A program made the translations under genes and the position numbers. This document shows, piece by piece, positions 19,111 to 29,878 of a DNA stretch of 64,000 nucleotides. Numbering within the stretch: the first letter of the stretch is position 1; each line of letters opens with the position of its first letter. The DNA is from Planctomycetota bacterium (GTDB lineage: Bacteria > Planctomycetota > MHYJ01 > JACPTZ01). Location: positions 1 through 64,000 of the forward strand of contig JACPTZ010000041.1 of assembly GCA_016192525.1 (NCBI GenBank), read 5' to 3'. The notes under the pieces are model-generated. The model ran no database searches. It was given only the letters and a program-made list of their open reading frames with translations, and was not told the DNA's origin.

Positions 19111-19617
19111 GTGACTCGCCCTGCCGAGGCGGATGACTCCGTGATCGACTTCGATTCCAGTTCCGGCCGGGTGAGCATCCGCGGGATCCGCTACCTGCTG
19201 ATCCAGCCGGCGACGCTCATCGGATTCCAGAAGGCGGCGGAGGCCTCAGGCGGCCAGGTGGCCGTCTGGCTCGAGGCCGGTGGACGGGCCGGCGGGCGGA
19301 ACTCCTCGGCGAAGATGCGAACGGTCTCGACGCTCGAGGGGCGGGAGTTCGCCCAGGCCTATCTCGACATGGGGCGCGACATCGGCTGGGGCCTGTTCCG
19401 GGTGACGCGATTCGACGCGGCCTCGTTCGAGGTCGAGGTGGCCGGCTCCCCCTTCGCCGAGGCCTACGGGCCGTCGGATCGACCGGTGTGTCACTTCACC
19501 CGCGGCGTGATCGCGGGCCTGGGGGACACGCTTTTCGGCGCCGCGGAGTGCCGGGAGGAGGAGTGTGCGGCGGCGGGGGCCGCCGAGTGTCGGTTTGTGT
19601 GTTGCGGAAAGATGTAG
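19111..19617 (+). CDS. V4R (4-vinyl reductase)-like small-molecule-binding domain protein
   Basis: 'DIGWGLFRVTRFDAASFEVEVAGSPFAEAYG...VCHFTRGVIAGLGDTLFG...EEECAAAGAAECRFVC' V4R-like pattern; start uncertain. Confidence 0.65.
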   Translation: MTRPAEADDSVIDFDSSSGRVSIRGIRYLLIQPATLIGFQKAAEASGGQVAVWLEAGGRAGGRNSSAKMRTVSTLEGREFAQAYLDMGRDIGWGLFRVTRFDAASFEVEVAGSPFAEAYGPSDRPVCHFTRGVIAGLGDTLFGAAECREEECAAAGAAECRFVCCGKM

Positions 19618-19743
19618 GGGCGGGGACCGACCGGTCGCTGGAGGCCGATTCGCCCTGACCGCGCGCGCGTGTTTCTCGCTCGCCGGTTTCATCCGTCATG
19701 ACGAGGTCGGGACCCGCCCGCTGACGGCCCGGAGTCATGTTCC

Positions 19744-20868
19744 ATGATCGAATTCACCCCCGAGGAAGACCAGTTCCGCGCCTCCGTCTCGCGATTCGTG
19801 GATCGCGAGGTGGCGCCCGCGGCCTCCGCGCTCGACGAGCGCGGGGAGTTTCCCCGTGACCTCTTCCACCGCGCCGGCGAACTCGGCTATTTCGGGCTTC
19901 GTTACCCGGAGTCGGTCGGAGGCAGCGGGGCGGCCTTCGTCACCTATCTCATTCTCGCCGAGGAGCTCGGACGCGGTTCGATGAGTCTGGCGGCGGCGGT
20001 CGCCATGCAGGCCATGATGGGGACCGATTTCGTCTTCCGATACGGCACTCCGGAGCATCACCGACGCCTGCTGGGTCCCGCCCTGCGCGGGGAGAAAGTC
20101 GGGGCGTTCTGCCTCTCCGAGCCGAACGCCGGATCGGACCTCGCCCGGATCGAGACGACGGCGCGGGAGACGGCCGACGGCTGGCGGCTGCGCGGACACA
20201 AGATGTGGGTGACGAACGGGACGGTGGCCGACTTCTTCACGGTGGCCGCCTCGATCGACCGCACGCAGGGGCTGAAGGGGCTCCGCTTCTTCCTCCTGGA
20301 GCGCGGCGCCGCCGGCCTCACGGTGGGGCGGAAGATCGCCACGGTGGGACTCCGGGCCGGGGAGCTGACCGAACTGGCGATCGAAGACTGCGCCGGCGTG
20401 CCGCTGGGACAGGCGGGGGTCGCCGATCTCGGCCGGATGCTGGATCAGGTGCGGACGATGACCGGGGCACTGGCGGTCGGACTCGGCCGCGCCGCGCTCG
20501 ACGAGGCGATCCGGTACGCGAAGGATCGCGTCTGCTTCGAGCGCCCGATCGCGAAGTTCCAGGCCATCCGCCACATGCTGGCCCAGGCGGCGGTCGATCT
20601 GGAGGCCTCGCGGCTCCTCGTCATTCAGGCCGGCCGCAGGATCGAGCGGGGCGTCAAGTGCGGTCGCGAGTCGGCGATCGCGAAGCTCTTCGCTTCGGAA
20701 ACCGCGAACCGGATCGCCGACACCGCCACCCGGGTCCTCGCGGGATATGGATTCGCCATGGAGTACCCGGCCCAGCGGTTCTTCCGCGACGCCCGTTTCC
20801 TGCTCATCGGCGGCGGAACCTCCGAGTTGCTGCGGGACGTGATCGCGAAAGATGTGATCGGCGAGTAG
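19744..20868 (+). CDS. acyl-CoA dehydrogenase
   Basis: 'GAFCLSEPNAGSDLARIETTA', 'RLRGHKMWVTNGTVADFFTV', 'GYGFAMEYPAQRFFRDARFLLIGGGTSELLRDVIAK'. Confidence 0.95.
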   Translation: MIEFTPEEDQFRASVSRFVDREVAPAASALDERGEFPRDLFHRAGELGYFGLRYPESVGGSGAAFVTYLILAEELGRGSMSLAAAVAMQAMMGTDFVFRYGTPEHHRRLLGPALRGEKVGAFCLSEPNAGSDLARIETTARETADGWRLRGHKMWVTNGTVADFFTVAASIDRTQGLKGLRFFLLERGAAGLTVGRKIATVGLRAGELTELAIEDCAGVPLGQAGVADLGRMLDQVRTMTGALAVGLGRAALDEAIRYAKDRVCFERPIAKFQAIRHMLAQAAVDLEASRLLVIQAGRRIERGVKCGRESAIAKLFASETANRIADTATRVLAGYGFAMEYPAQRFFRDARFLLIGGGTSELLRDVIAKDVIGE

Positions 20869-21057
20869 CAACCCTTTGGAGGGCGGCGACTCGTCGCCGC
20901 TTTCCGCGGCGTTGGACGCGTCCACCGCCCTTCGCCGCCCTGCGGCGCGTCAGATTCTGTCCTGTCCAACGCCTCAGTGGCCCCAGCGGTTTCAGTGGTT
21001 CCCTTTTTCCGTTGTTCTGAGCCAGGCGCGGCTCCGGCTTCGAGGCAACCGATTCCC

Positions 21058-21957
21058 ATGATCCTTCCCGAACTCACCTGCCATCGCCCCGCCACCCTCG
21101 CCGAAGCCCTCCGGCTCCTCGGGGAACTGGGCGCGGAGGCGGCCGTCGTCTGCGGCGGGACCGACGTGCTCGTCGACATGAAGGAGCGACTGAGGGCTCC
21201 GAAGCATCTCGTCTCGATCCGGCGCATCGCCCCTCTCGGCGAGATGGCCCTCGATCCGGACGGCGCCCTTCGCATCGGCGCCGCGGTGACGGCGAACGCG
21301 ATCGCCGCTTCGGCTCTCGTCCGCCCGGAGGCCCCGGCGCTGGCGGAGGCGGCGGGGACGCTCGCCTCCTATCCGGTCCGGAATCTCGCGACGATCGGGG
21401 GGAATCTCATCTCGGCCGTGCCGTCCTCGGACTTCGCGCCGATTCTCGTCGCCCTCGAGGCGGAGGCGATTCTGGAGGGCCGGGAGGGGAGGCGGGCCGT
21501 GCCGCTCGACAGGTTTTTCCTCGGGGTCCGTCGTACGGTCCGTCAGCCGCACGAGATTCTGACCGCCGTCCGGATTCCCGCGGGGTCGCTCATGTCCGCG
21601 GAGGTCCGGGTCGGCGCCTGTTATCTCAAGTTCGCCTATCGCGGCGCCTCCTCGCTGGCCGTCGCCGGCGTGGCCGCTCGAATCCGGCTGGCGCCGTATC
21701 CGAACAGCGGGTGTCTCGGCTGCAGGGTCGTCCTCGGCGCCGTGGCGCCCACCCCGATTCTCGTCCATCCGGCCGCGGCCTGTCGCTTCGGAAACAGGTT
21801 CAATGCGGAGTGCCTCGGCGAGAACGCGCGACTCGCCCTGGAGCAGGCGCAGCCGATCGACGACATCCGCGGTTCCGCGAAATACCGCCTCGAAATCGTG
21901 GATGCCCTCACCCGTCGCGCGGTGGAAACCGCCGGGAAGAGGGCGAACCGCGAGTGA
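21058..21957 (+). CDS. xanthine dehydrogenase family, FAD-binding subunit (CoxM-like)
   Basis: '[20 protein letters not shown]', '[29 protein letters not shown]'; start refined to 21058. Confidence 0.85.
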   Translation: MILPELTCHRPATLAEALRLLGELGAEAAVVCGGTDVLVDMKERLRAPKHLVSIRRIAPLGEMALDPDGALRIGAAVTANAIAASALVRPEAPALAEAAGTLASYPVRNLATIGGNLISAVPSSDFAPILVALEAEAILEGREGRRAVPLDRFFLGVRRTVRQPHEILTAVRIPAGSLMSAEVRVGACYLKFAYRGASSLAVAGVAARIRLAPYPNSGCLGCRVVLGAVAPTPILVHPAAACRFGNRFNAECLGENARLALEQAQPIDDIRGSAKYRLEIVDALTRRAVETAGKRANRE

Positions 21958-22000
21958 CGGAAGGCGAACCGTCACAGTCCATCCCGAAAGGTCTGATCCC

Positions 22001-24619
22001 ATGCCCCTCCATCCCCTCACGCTGACGGTCAACGGCGAACCCCGCACGGCGCTCCTCCGCGACAACGTCATGCTGGCCGACTTCCTCCGCGAGCACCTCG
22101 ACCTCACCGGCACCAAGAAGGGGTGCGAGGAGGGGGTGTGCGGGGCCTGCACCGTCCTCGTCGACGGCGAGCCGATGCCCTCCTGCCTCGTCCCCGCCGT
22201 CGAGGTCGAAGGGCGCGCCGTCACCACGATCGAGGGCATCGCGCCGACCGGCGAGCTCCACCCGATCCAGAAGTCGTTCATCCACTTCGGCGGCATCCAG
22301 TGCGGCTTCTGCACCCCGGGCATGGTTCTCTCGGCGGTGGCGCTCGTCCGGAGGAATCCGGATCCCGGCGAGGCCGAGATCCGCGAGGCCCTCGGAGGAA
22401 ACCTCTGCCGGTGCACCGGCTACGTCCGCATCGCCGAGGCCGTCCGGCGCTGGAGGGAATTCGAGCCGGGACGGACTCCGCCGGAGGTGGAGCGAGTCGG
22501 AGATCGCCGCGTGGTGGGAGTGGGGGTGCCGAAGAAGGACGCCCGCGACAAGGCCACCGGCGCCGCCCGTTACACCGCCGACCTCAAACGGCCCGGGATG
22601 CTCCACGCCCGGATCGTCACGAGTTCCCGTCCACACGCGCGCATCACGGGAATCATCACGTCGAAGGCGATGGCGCTGTCCGGCGTGAAGGACATCATCA
22701 CGCGGGCCGACGTGCCGGACATCCTCTACGGGGTGAGCCCCGCACGCTACGATGAGTCGATCTTCACCGACGTCGCGCGCCACATCGGCGACAAGATCGC
22801 CGCCGTGGCGGCCGTCGACGACGAGACCGCCCGACGGGCCGCGGACCTCGTCGAGGTCATGTACGAGGATCTCCCCGCCGTCTTCGACCCGTTTGAAGCG
22901 ATGAAGGAGGGCGCCCCGCGCCTCCACAAGCGCGGCGAGCACAACGTCAACACCCGGGTCGAACAGAGCTTCGGCGACGTCGGAAAGGCCTTCGCGGAGA
23001 GCGACCTCGTCGTCGAGGAGACCTTCACCGGCCATCGCGGCCACCAGGCCCCGATGGAACCGCACGCGGCGGTCGCGGAGTGGGACGGGGACGGGCACCT
23101 CACCGTCTGGACGGCGAACCAGGTCCCTCACTACGTCCAGCACCAGCTCCATCGGGTGCTGGGGCTGCCGAAGGGGAAGATCCGCGTCATCAAGCCGCAC
23201 ATGGGCGGCGGATTCGGCGGGAAGGCGGAGACAACGGTCCTCGAATTCGCGGCGGCGCTCCTCGCGCGGAGGACGAACCGGCCGGTGAAGATCGTCTACG
23301 ACCGGTCCGACATGTTCCGTCACGGCCGCGGGCGGCACCAGCAGTGGATCCGGATGAAGATCGGATTCCGGAAGGACGGCACGATCACCGGGGTCCACTC
23401 GACTTCAACGCTCGACGGCGGGGCCTACACGTCTTACGGGATCATCGCCACCTACTACGCCGGCTGCATGCTCACCATGCCTTATCGCGTTCCGAACTTC
23501 AGATTCGACGGCCTCCGGGTGAGCACGAATCTCCCCGCGCAGGGGGCGCAGCGCGGGCATGGTTGTCCGCAGCCGCGGTTCGCGTTCGAGAGCGTGCTCG
23601 ACATCGCGGCGGCCCGGCTGGGGATCGATCCCGCCGAGCTCCGGCTCCGGAACGCGGTCGAGTCCGGCGAGAGGACCGTCAACGATCTCCAGATTACGAG
23701 TTGTCGATTCCGCGAGTGCGTGGAGCGGGCGCGGCGGATTTCCGGCTGGGACGCCAAGCGGGGGAAACGGCCGCGCGGACGCGGGATCGGGATGGCGGGC
23801 GGGGCCTTCATCTCGGGCGCGGGCTACCCGATCTACCGCTCCGACTTTCCGCACTCGAGCGCCGTGATCAAACTTTCCGAGGATGGGACGGTCGCCACGC
23901 TCTACACCGGCGCCCCGGACATCGGGCAGGGCTCGGATACGGTCCTGGCCCAGATCGCGGCGGAGGCCCTCGGGGTTCGGTATGAGGAGGTGCGGGTGAT
24001 CTCGGCCGACACCGATCTGACGCCCTGGGACCTCGGGGCCTACGCCAGCCGGCTCACGCTCATGGCGGGGAACGCGGTGAAGGGCGCGGCGGAGGCGGCC
24101 CGCGCGCCGGTCCATGCGGCGGCCTCCGAGCTGCTGGGGGTGCCCGTGGAGGAACTGGAGGGCCGGGACGGCGTGATCGGCCCGCGGGAGGCGGCCGCTC
24201 CGGCCCCCGCGGGTGGCACGGGCGGCGCGCCTCTCCAGGTGACCTTCGCGGAGGCCGCGCACCGGGCCTTCTCGCGTCACGGCCCGATCGTGGGGACCGG
24301 GGCCTACTCGCCTCCGAAGCTCGGCGGCGCCTTCAAGGGGGCGGCCGTGGGACCTTCTCCGGCCTACTCGTTCTGCGCGCAGGTGGCGGAAGTGAGCGTC
24401 GATCTCGAAACCGGCCACGTGCGGGTGGAGACCTTCACCGACGTGCACGACTGCGGGACGGTGGTGAATCCGGTGACGCTGCACGGTCAGGTGGAGGGGG
24501 CGCTGGTGATGGGGCTCGGCGAGGCGCTCCTGGAGCAGGTGGTGACGAAGGACGGACAGGTGCTGAACCCGAACCTGCACGAATACCGCGTGCGGGGGAG
24601 GGAGCCTCGCTCCCCGTGA
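22001..24619 (+). CDS. fused 2Fe-2S (CoxS) + molybdopterin-binding (CoxL) xanthine-dehydrogenase-family protein; C-terminus disrupted
   Basis: '[20 protein letters not shown]', '[15 protein letters not shown]', '[11 protein letters not shown]', then CoxL motifs; start refined to 22001. C-terminal motif continues in another frame up to 24726. Confidence 0.85.
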   Translation: MPLHPLTLTVNGEPRTALLRDNVMLADFLREHLDLTGTKKGCEEGVCGACTVLVDGEPMPSCLVPAVEVEGRAVTTIEGIAPTGELHPIQKSFIHFGGIQCGFCTPGMVLSAVALVRRNPDPGEAEIREALGGNLCRCTGYVRIAEAVRRWREFEPGRTPPEVERVGDRRVVGVGVPKKDARDKATGAARYTADLKRPGMLHARIVTSSRPHARITGIITSKAMALSGVKDIITRADVPDILYGVSPARYDESIFTDVARHIGDKIAAVAAVDDETARRAADLVEVMYEDLPAVFDPFEAMKEGAPRLHKRGEHNVNTRVEQSFGDVGKAFAESDLVVEETFTGHRGHQAPMEPHAAVAEWDGDGHLTVWTANQVPHYVQHQLHRVLGLPKGKIRVIKPHMGGGFGGKAETTVLEFAAALLARRTNRPVKIVYDRSDMFRHGRGRHQQWIRMKIGFRKDGTITGVHSTSTLDGGAYTSYGIIATYYAGCMLTMPYRVPNFRFDGLRVSTNLPAQGAQRGHGCPQPRFAFESVLDIAAARLGIDPAELRLRNAVESGERTVNDLQITSCRFRECVERARRISGWDAKRGKRPRGRGIGMAGGAFISGAGYPIYRSDFPHSSAVIKLSEDGTVATLYTGAPDIGQGSDTVLAQIAAEALGVRYEEVRVISADTDLTPWDLGAYASRLTLMAGNAVKGAAEAARAPVHAAASELLGVPVEELEGRDGVIGPREAAAPAPAGGTGGAPLQVTFAEAAHRAFSRHGPIVGTGAYSPPKLGGAFKGAAVGPSPAYSFCAQVAEVSVDLETGHVRVETFTDVHDCGTVVNPVTLHGQVEGALVMGLGEALLEQVVTKDGQVLNPNLHEYRVRGREPRSP

Positions 24620-24833
24620 TCGGCGCGATCGCCAACGCCGTCGCGGACGCCATCGGCGTCCGGATCACCACGCTCCCCATCACCCCCGAGAAAGTGCTGG
24701 CGGCGATCCGCGGGGCCGGCCGGTAGGTGCTGCATCCGTCGCAAGCCCCCCGCCCGATGCCCCTTGCACATTCCGCCGTTTCAGGCATACTGGCGGCACG
24801 ATTGTCCGGCGTCCCTCGCCGCGGTGACCTCCC

Positions 24834-26651
24834 ATGCCTGACGCTTCCGTGTCCCCCCTCGTCGGCCAGACCCTCGGCAAGTGCCGGATCGAGAAACTTC
24901 TCGGCCGCGGCGGGATGGGGGAGGTCTACCTCGCCAAACACCTCACGCTCAACAAGCCCGTTGCCGTGAAGGTCCTCCCCGCGGGGACCGACGACGGCCA
25001 GCGGCAGGCCATGGTGAAGCGGTTCATCCGCGAGGCCCAGCAGGCGGCGCGGCTGGAACATCCGAACGTCGTTCAGGTCTACGACGTGGGCCTGCAGAAC
25101 GGCCGCCACTTCATCGTGATGCAGTACGTGGCGGGGATGAGCGTCGAGGAGCTGGTGCGGAAGCGGGGTCGCCTCCCCGCCTCTGAGGCCCTCGTGCTCA
25201 TCGGGCAGGCCGCGGCGGGGCTCGGCGCCGCGCATGAACAGAACATCATCCACCGCGACGTGAAGCCGTCGAATCTCCTCGTCGATGAAGGCGGCCGACT
25301 CAAGGTCGCCGACTTCGGTCTCTCCCGCGAGGTGAATGCCGACAGTTCGCTCTCGCAGACGGGTCAAATCCTCGGCACCCCGAACTTCATCTCGCCCGAG
25401 CAGGCGAAAGGGGACCGGGCGCTCGATGGCCGGACGGACATCTACTCCCTCGGCGCGACGCTCTTCTACCTGCTGACGGGCCGGGCGCTCTTCGAGGCCA
25501 CCACGCCGGTCTCGGTCCTCGTCAAGCACGTGACCGAGGCGCCGCCCGCCCTGAGCACCGTCCTCCCGGGGGCCTCTCCCGCGCTGCAGGCCCTTCTCGA
25601 TCGCATGCTGGCGAAGGACCCGGACCGGCGATACCCGAACTGCCAGGCGCTACTCGCGGACCTGAACACCCTGACCTCGGCGAGCGCCCCGGCCAACGCT
25701 TCCACATCGGCGACGGTCATCCGGGGACCCGGCGAGGGCGCGTCGTCTCCGCGAAGCACTCCATCGGCTGAGCCGGCCCTCGCGGGGGGCCGTGCGACTC
25801 CGACGATGGCGGGGATCCAGCCTGCGGCGCCGCGCCGTCGGTGGCTTTGGATCGCGATTCCCGCCGGGGCGATCCTTCTGTTCCTGGGGCTGGCCGCCGC
25901 CGGCTGGACCGCCGGGGCCCCCAGCCGGGCGGCGCTGGCCGATGCCGAGTCGTGGTGGAAGGCGCACCCGCTGGAGTACGTCGAGGCCGCGAGGCGGTTC
26001 GACGACATCTTCAAGCGGTACCCCACAATGCCCGCCGGGAAACAGGCCTCGCGCCGCGCCGAGCAGGTGCGGATGCAATGGACCCAGGAAGCCGAGCAGG
26101 CCGGGCGTCAGTGCCTGGAACGGGCCCGCGAGTTCGAGAAATCGGATGACTACGCCCGCGCGATCGAGGCGATCGCGGCCTTTCCGACCTGCTTCGCCGG
26201 GACTCCGGCGGCGGTCAAGGTCTCCGAGGCGCACGCCGCCCTCAAGGACAAGGCCCTGCAGCACCGGATCGCCGCCCGGGCGGACGAATTTTCCCGCGCC
26301 ATGCTTCACGAGGACATGGCTGCCGCGCTCAAGTATGTCGATCCCGTGTGGGTCAGGGAGGAGGGCCGCAACGGCGTGGAAGTCGGACTCCGGGTGATCG
26401 CCGGGCTGGGGAAACTTCTCAAGGCGAGTCTCCGCGTCACCGACGTCCGGCTCAGCGGTGAACGGGATCGCGCGACCGTCGAGATCGTCGTGCAGGTGGG
26501 AGAGAATCCCCCCAAGACCTCTCCGCCCCAGGAGTGGGTCTGTCGGGAAGGCGAGTGGTATCTCGGAAAGTCACAGAATCCGCCGGATCGACGCCCCAAG
26601 CCGGAGCGCGACCGCCCTCCACGTCGGCCGCCGGACGATTCCCCGAAGTAG
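24834..26651 (+). CDS. serine/threonine protein kinase, membrane-anchored
   Basis: 'LGRGGMGEVYLAKH', 'IIHRDVKPSNLLVDEGGRLKVADFGLSRE', TM 'WLWIAIPAGAILLFLGLAAAGW'. Confidence 0.95.
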   Translation: MPDASVSPLVGQTLGKCRIEKLLGRGGMGEVYLAKHLTLNKPVAVKVLPAGTDDGQRQAMVKRFIREAQQAARLEHPNVVQVYDVGLQNGRHFIVMQYVAGMSVEELVRKRGRLPASEALVLIGQAAAGLGAAHEQNIIHRDVKPSNLLVDEGGRLKVADFGLSREVNADSSLSQTGQILGTPNFISPEQAKGDRALDGRTDIYSLGATLFYLLTGRALFEATTPVSVLVKHVTEAPPALSTVLPGASPALQALLDRMLAKDPDRRYPNCQALLADLNTLTSASAPANASTSATVIRGPGEGASSPRSTPSAEPALAGGRATPTMAGIQPAAPRRRWLWIAIPAGAILLFLGLAAAGWTAGAPSRAALADAESWWKAHPLEYVEAARRFDDIFKRYPTMPAGKQASRRAEQVRMQWTQEAEQAGRQCLERAREFEKSDDYARAIEAIAAFPTCFAGTPAAVKVSEAHAALKDKALQHRIAARADEFSRAMLHEDMAAALKYVDPVWVREEGRNGVEVGLRVIAGLGKLLKASLRVTDVRLSGERDRATVEIVVQVGENPPKTSPPQEWVCREGEWYLGKSQNPPDRRPKPERDRPPRRPPDDSPK

Positions 26652-26669
26652 GGGACCGTCATCCCTGAT

Positions 26670-26837
26670 CGTACGAGGCTACCGTCCCGTTCCTTGTCAT
26701 CCTGGGCCTCGGCCGCAGGCCGAGGCGAGGGATCACCAGCGTGTGCGGTTCGCGGACTCCGACGTTGGCGATCCTTCGCTCAGCCGGCCGGACGGCGGCC
26801 GGCTGAGCTCAGGATGACATTGCGGAAAACTCGTCCC
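26670..26837. mobile_element. MITE-like element copy B
   Basis: CGTACGAGGCTACCGTCCC...TTGTCATCCTG / CAGGATGACA...GGAAAACTCGTCCC; flanked by CCTGAT (26664-26669 and 26838-26843). Confidence 0.75.
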
Positions 26838-26877
26838 CCTGATCGTGCGAGTGGCTGGCCGATGCTGTTCCCCCCGC

Positions 26878-27020
26878 CCCTTCCCTCGTTGCGCCCGCCT
26901 GCGGCAGGCTACTCGGGGGGAGGGGGAGGGGAGCGGCCCTTCCGCATGCAGATGCCCCCCCCCTTGCTACCCTTCCCCCTTCCTCCTGCGCCCTTCGGGC
27001 TACGGAGGACAGGTCGGGGG
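26878..27020. repeat. polyG/polyC palindromic repeat region (CTCGTTGCGCC..GGCTACTCGGGGGG type)
   Basis: 'ccctcgttgcgcccgcctgcggcaggctactcgggggg' plus related pyrimidine-rich inverted copy. Confidence 0.6.
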
Positions 27021-27066
27021 GAGGGAAAAAAGACAGACCACTCGCTGAATGAGCGTAGACGGATCA

Positions 27067-27906
27067 CTACCGCTCCACCGCCTCGCGCGTCGGCCCCACC
27101 CTCACCTCATCGAAGTACACGCTGTTCGTGGTCGTGAATCCCGCCTCCCGGTAGAGACCGATCTTCAGCATGGCGGGGGCGTCGTTGTACATGTTCGGGC
27201 CGAACACGCGTCCGTCCGTTCCCGAGAGCGGGGTGAAGGGTCGTCCGTCCCTCCAGGCCTCCACGTATCCGTCCGGTCCGCGCGACCAGTGAATGCGGAA
27301 GAGGAGGTCGATCCATCTTCCCTTCCCGATCGGCGTGAGCGACATCTGCCGCACCGCTCCTTCCAGCCCGTACTGCAGCGCGATGCAGGGCCTCCCGTCC
27401 CGCACGCCGTAGCAGACGGCCACCATCGGCGGGTGGGCGGGGAAGTTCTCCCAGGTCTCGCCCCGCGCGCGGTCCGGCATGTCGTGGAACTGTCCCATGA
27501 TCTGAAAGAGGGTGTGATCCGGGGTGTCGGCGTAGTCCGCAGGAACCAGGAAACTCCAGGCGTACCACATCTCGCGGCCGACCGGACCGCAGTCGAACAG
27601 TTTGATCTCGGCTCGGTTCCGCTTCGCGGCGATGTCGCCGGGCTGGACCGTGAAGCGGATTGCCCCGGGGCCGAGGCGCACGGGGTCGGACACGATCTGG
27701 AGCCGGCTGATGTCGGCGGCCTCCCCCCCCCAGAGCGGCGCCCGGGGCATCGCGTCGAAGTGCTCCACAAGGCCGGCGTCGAGGAATGAGGGCAGGGGGA
27801 GGGGGGGCGGTGGAGCGGACGGGGCACGGTCGCGTCGGAGGAAGAGGATCGCCGCGGCGGCGACGGCGCCGAAGAGGAGGAGAATTGTCAGAAGCCTGGC
27901 GGACAT
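27067..27906 (-). CDS. heparin lyase I-like / polysaccharide lyase (concanavalin A-like) exported protein
   Basis: 279 aa with N-terminal TM/signal; 'GAIRFTVQPGDIAAKRNRAEIKLF..GREMWYAWSFLVPADY' typical of the family. Confidence 0.65.
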   Translation of the reverse strand: MSARLLTILLLFGAVAAAAILFLRRDRAPSAPPPPLPLPSFLDAGLVEHFDAMPRAPLWGGEAADISRLQIVSDPVRLGPGAIRFTVQPGDIAAKRNRAEIKLFDCGPVGREMWYAWSFLVPADYADTPDHTLFQIMGQFHDMPDRARGETWENFPAHPPMVAVCYGVRDGRPCIALQYGLEGAVRQMSLTPIGKGRWIDLLFRIHWSRGPDGYVEAWRDGRPFTPLSGTDGRVFGPNMYNDAPAMLKIGLYREAGFTTTNSVYFDEVRVGPTREAVER

Positions 27907-28021
27907 CGCGGTCTCCGAAGTCTGGCGGAGAGTCGCCCCACACGGCCGTGCCTCGCCCCCGTCCGTGCCCGGTCGCCCACAGGGAGTGGCCCTGCGAGCC
28001 TTCCCCTGCCGGGACAGGCAG

Positions 28022-29539
28022 CTACTTCGCCGCCCCGGTGAACATCCGTTCCCGGAGATGCACCATCGTCGCCCTCAGCATCCCCCGGACGCCCGTGGAA
28101 CCCTCCTCGCGGACGCGGCGCAGGAGCAGCAGCGAGGCCAGCCGCGTCAGGGTCAGTCCCACGAAAACGACCTGCGCGTTGGTGAACAGGTGACCGCCGG
28201 CGGTGACCGACGGGATCAACTCCAGCACCGCTCCGGCGAGCACCGACCCCGCCGCCTGGCAGATCCCCTGCACCGTGACGAACATCGCGAAGTACATCTC
28301 GCGGCCGCGCGACACCGAGGCGCCGAGCATCATGTTGAAGGCGGCGAGCTCCACCCCCTTCCATGCGATCCCGCTGGAGATGGCGTCCCAGTAGAGCGGC
28401 AGAATAAAATCGGGGGTCGCCACGACGTAACAGAGCGGGTGAAGGCTCGTGGCCGCCACGCAGAGGATGAGGGCGGGTCGGTTTCCGAACCGGTCCATGA
28501 TCCCTCCCCAGTACATGAGCGCCACGATCCCCGCGACATTGGCGATGGCCGTGAAGAAACCGATCGTGGCGAAGTTCATCCGCAGGTCGTGCAGCATGAA
28601 GGGGGTCCAGAGCGGCGCTCCGAAGCCGTTCACGAACCAGAAGAAGGCGGTAAAGCCGAGCAGCCGGCGGAAGGAGCGGTCCCGGAACGGGAGGCGGGCG
28701 AGGCTGGTGAACGGGGGAGGTTTCGGGTCCAGGGTTTCGGGTTTCGGGTTAACGGAAGAAACGGATGAAGAAGAAGCAGAGGAAGCAGAAGAAGAGGAAG
28801 CAGAAACAGAAGAAGGGGAGACAGAAGAAGAAACAGAAGAGGAGAGCGGTTCGGCCTGTCGCGAGAGCAGACCCGCCCCAACCAGGGCCGCCGCGGCGGC
28901 CGCCCCGAAGAGTCCCACGAAGGCCCACGGACGCATCTCCGCCGGCCACCGGCCCGGAGCGAGGCCGAGGAGATCGAGCCATGACGCCCCTCGAGCGACG
29001 GCCTCCGTCCCGGACGGATCGGCGAAGAGATCCAGAAAGACCCCCCCGGAGATCGCGACGGGCACGAAGACGGCGGTGAGCACGAGATTGCGCCGGCCGA
29101 AGTACCGTCCGCGGATACGCTCCGGCACGAGGTCCGCCATCCACGCGTTCCACGCGACGTTTCCGTACGAGAGCAGGGCCTGCGTCATCAGGAAGAGCGC
29201 CAGCGTCACCGCCAGCGCCCATCCCGCGGGCAGGACGAAGGGCACGAGGGCCATCGGGAGCCACAGGCCGCGGGACAGGGCCGCGAGGGCCACCACGAGG
29301 GGTCGTTTGCGTCCGATCGTCTGAAGGCGCTGGGCCGCGGCCAGCGAGACGGCCTGGGCGAGGAGCGGGATCGCCGCCACGAGGCCGATCTCGAACGGTC
29401 CGGCCCCGAGGAAGAGGGCGAATCCGACGAGCAGCGCGCCGCTCGTCAGCGCCAGGTGGGCGCTGGCGAGCGCGCCCTCGATCGTGGAGAGGCGGATCGC
29501 CGCGCGGGTCACCGACGGGGGGAGGCGGGTGGGGTCCAT
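28022..29539 (-). CDS. MFS transporter with Ser-rich central-loop insertion
   Basis: 505 aa, about 12 TM segments; low-complexity 'SSSVSSSVSPSSVSASSSSASSASSSSVSSVNPKPETLDPKPP' in the mid-protein loop. Confidence 0.8.
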   Translation of the reverse strand: MDPTRLPPSVTRAAIRLSTIEGALASAHLALTSGALLVGFALFLGAGPFEIGLVAAIPLLAQAVSLAAAQRLQTIGRKRPLVVALAALSRGLWLPMALVPFVLPAGWALAVTLALFLMTQALLSYGNVAWNAWMADLVPERIRGRYFGRRNLVLTAVFVPVAISGGVFLDLFADPSGTEAVARGASWLDLLGLAPGRWPAEMRPWAFVGLFGAAAAAALVGAGLLSRQAEPLSSSVSSSVSPSSVSASSSSASSASSSSVSSVNPKPETLDPKPPPFTSLARLPFRDRSFRRLLGFTAFFWFVNGFGAPLWTPFMLHDLRMNFATIGFFTAIANVAGIVALMYWGGIMDRFGNRPALILCVAATSLHPLCYVVATPDFILPLYWDAISSGIAWKGVELAAFNMMLGASVSRGREMYFAMFVTVQGICQAAGSVLAGAVLELIPSVTAGGHLFTNAQVVFVGLTLTRLASLLLLRRVREEGSTGVRGMLRATMVHLRERMFTGAAK

Positions 29540-29683
29540 CTGTTTGACGTCACGATTATCCGCTCCGCCCGGTCTCGCGTCCAGCGTTCGACAGGAGTCT
29601 CATCCCGGCTTGACCGACCCCGGGGGCGGGCGCTATGAATGGAGGTGGAAGCCGCCCGGACCGGACGAAACCGGAGGCGAATC

Positions 29684-29878
29684 ATGGAAACGGTACTGAC
29701 GCTCGGAGAGGCGGAGCGACGGGTCCTGCTCGACCTTCTGGACCAGGAGCGCGGCGAACTGCACCAGGTGATCCACCACACTTCGCCCGGGGGACGGGTG
29801 GAGCTGAAGGAACGGCTCCTCGTGGTGGAGCATCTTGTCGCCCGGCTCCGCGAACGCGAGGAAGCCCGTGCGCTCTAG
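29684..29878 (+). CDS. small conserved-looking hypothetical protein (64 aa)
   Basis: ORF METVLTLGEAERRVLLDLLDQERGELHQVIHHTSPGGRVELKERLLVVEHLVARLREREEARAL. Confidence 0.6.
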   Translation: METVLTLGEAERRVLLDLLDQERGELHQVIHHTSPGGRVELKERLLVVEHLVARLREREEARAL

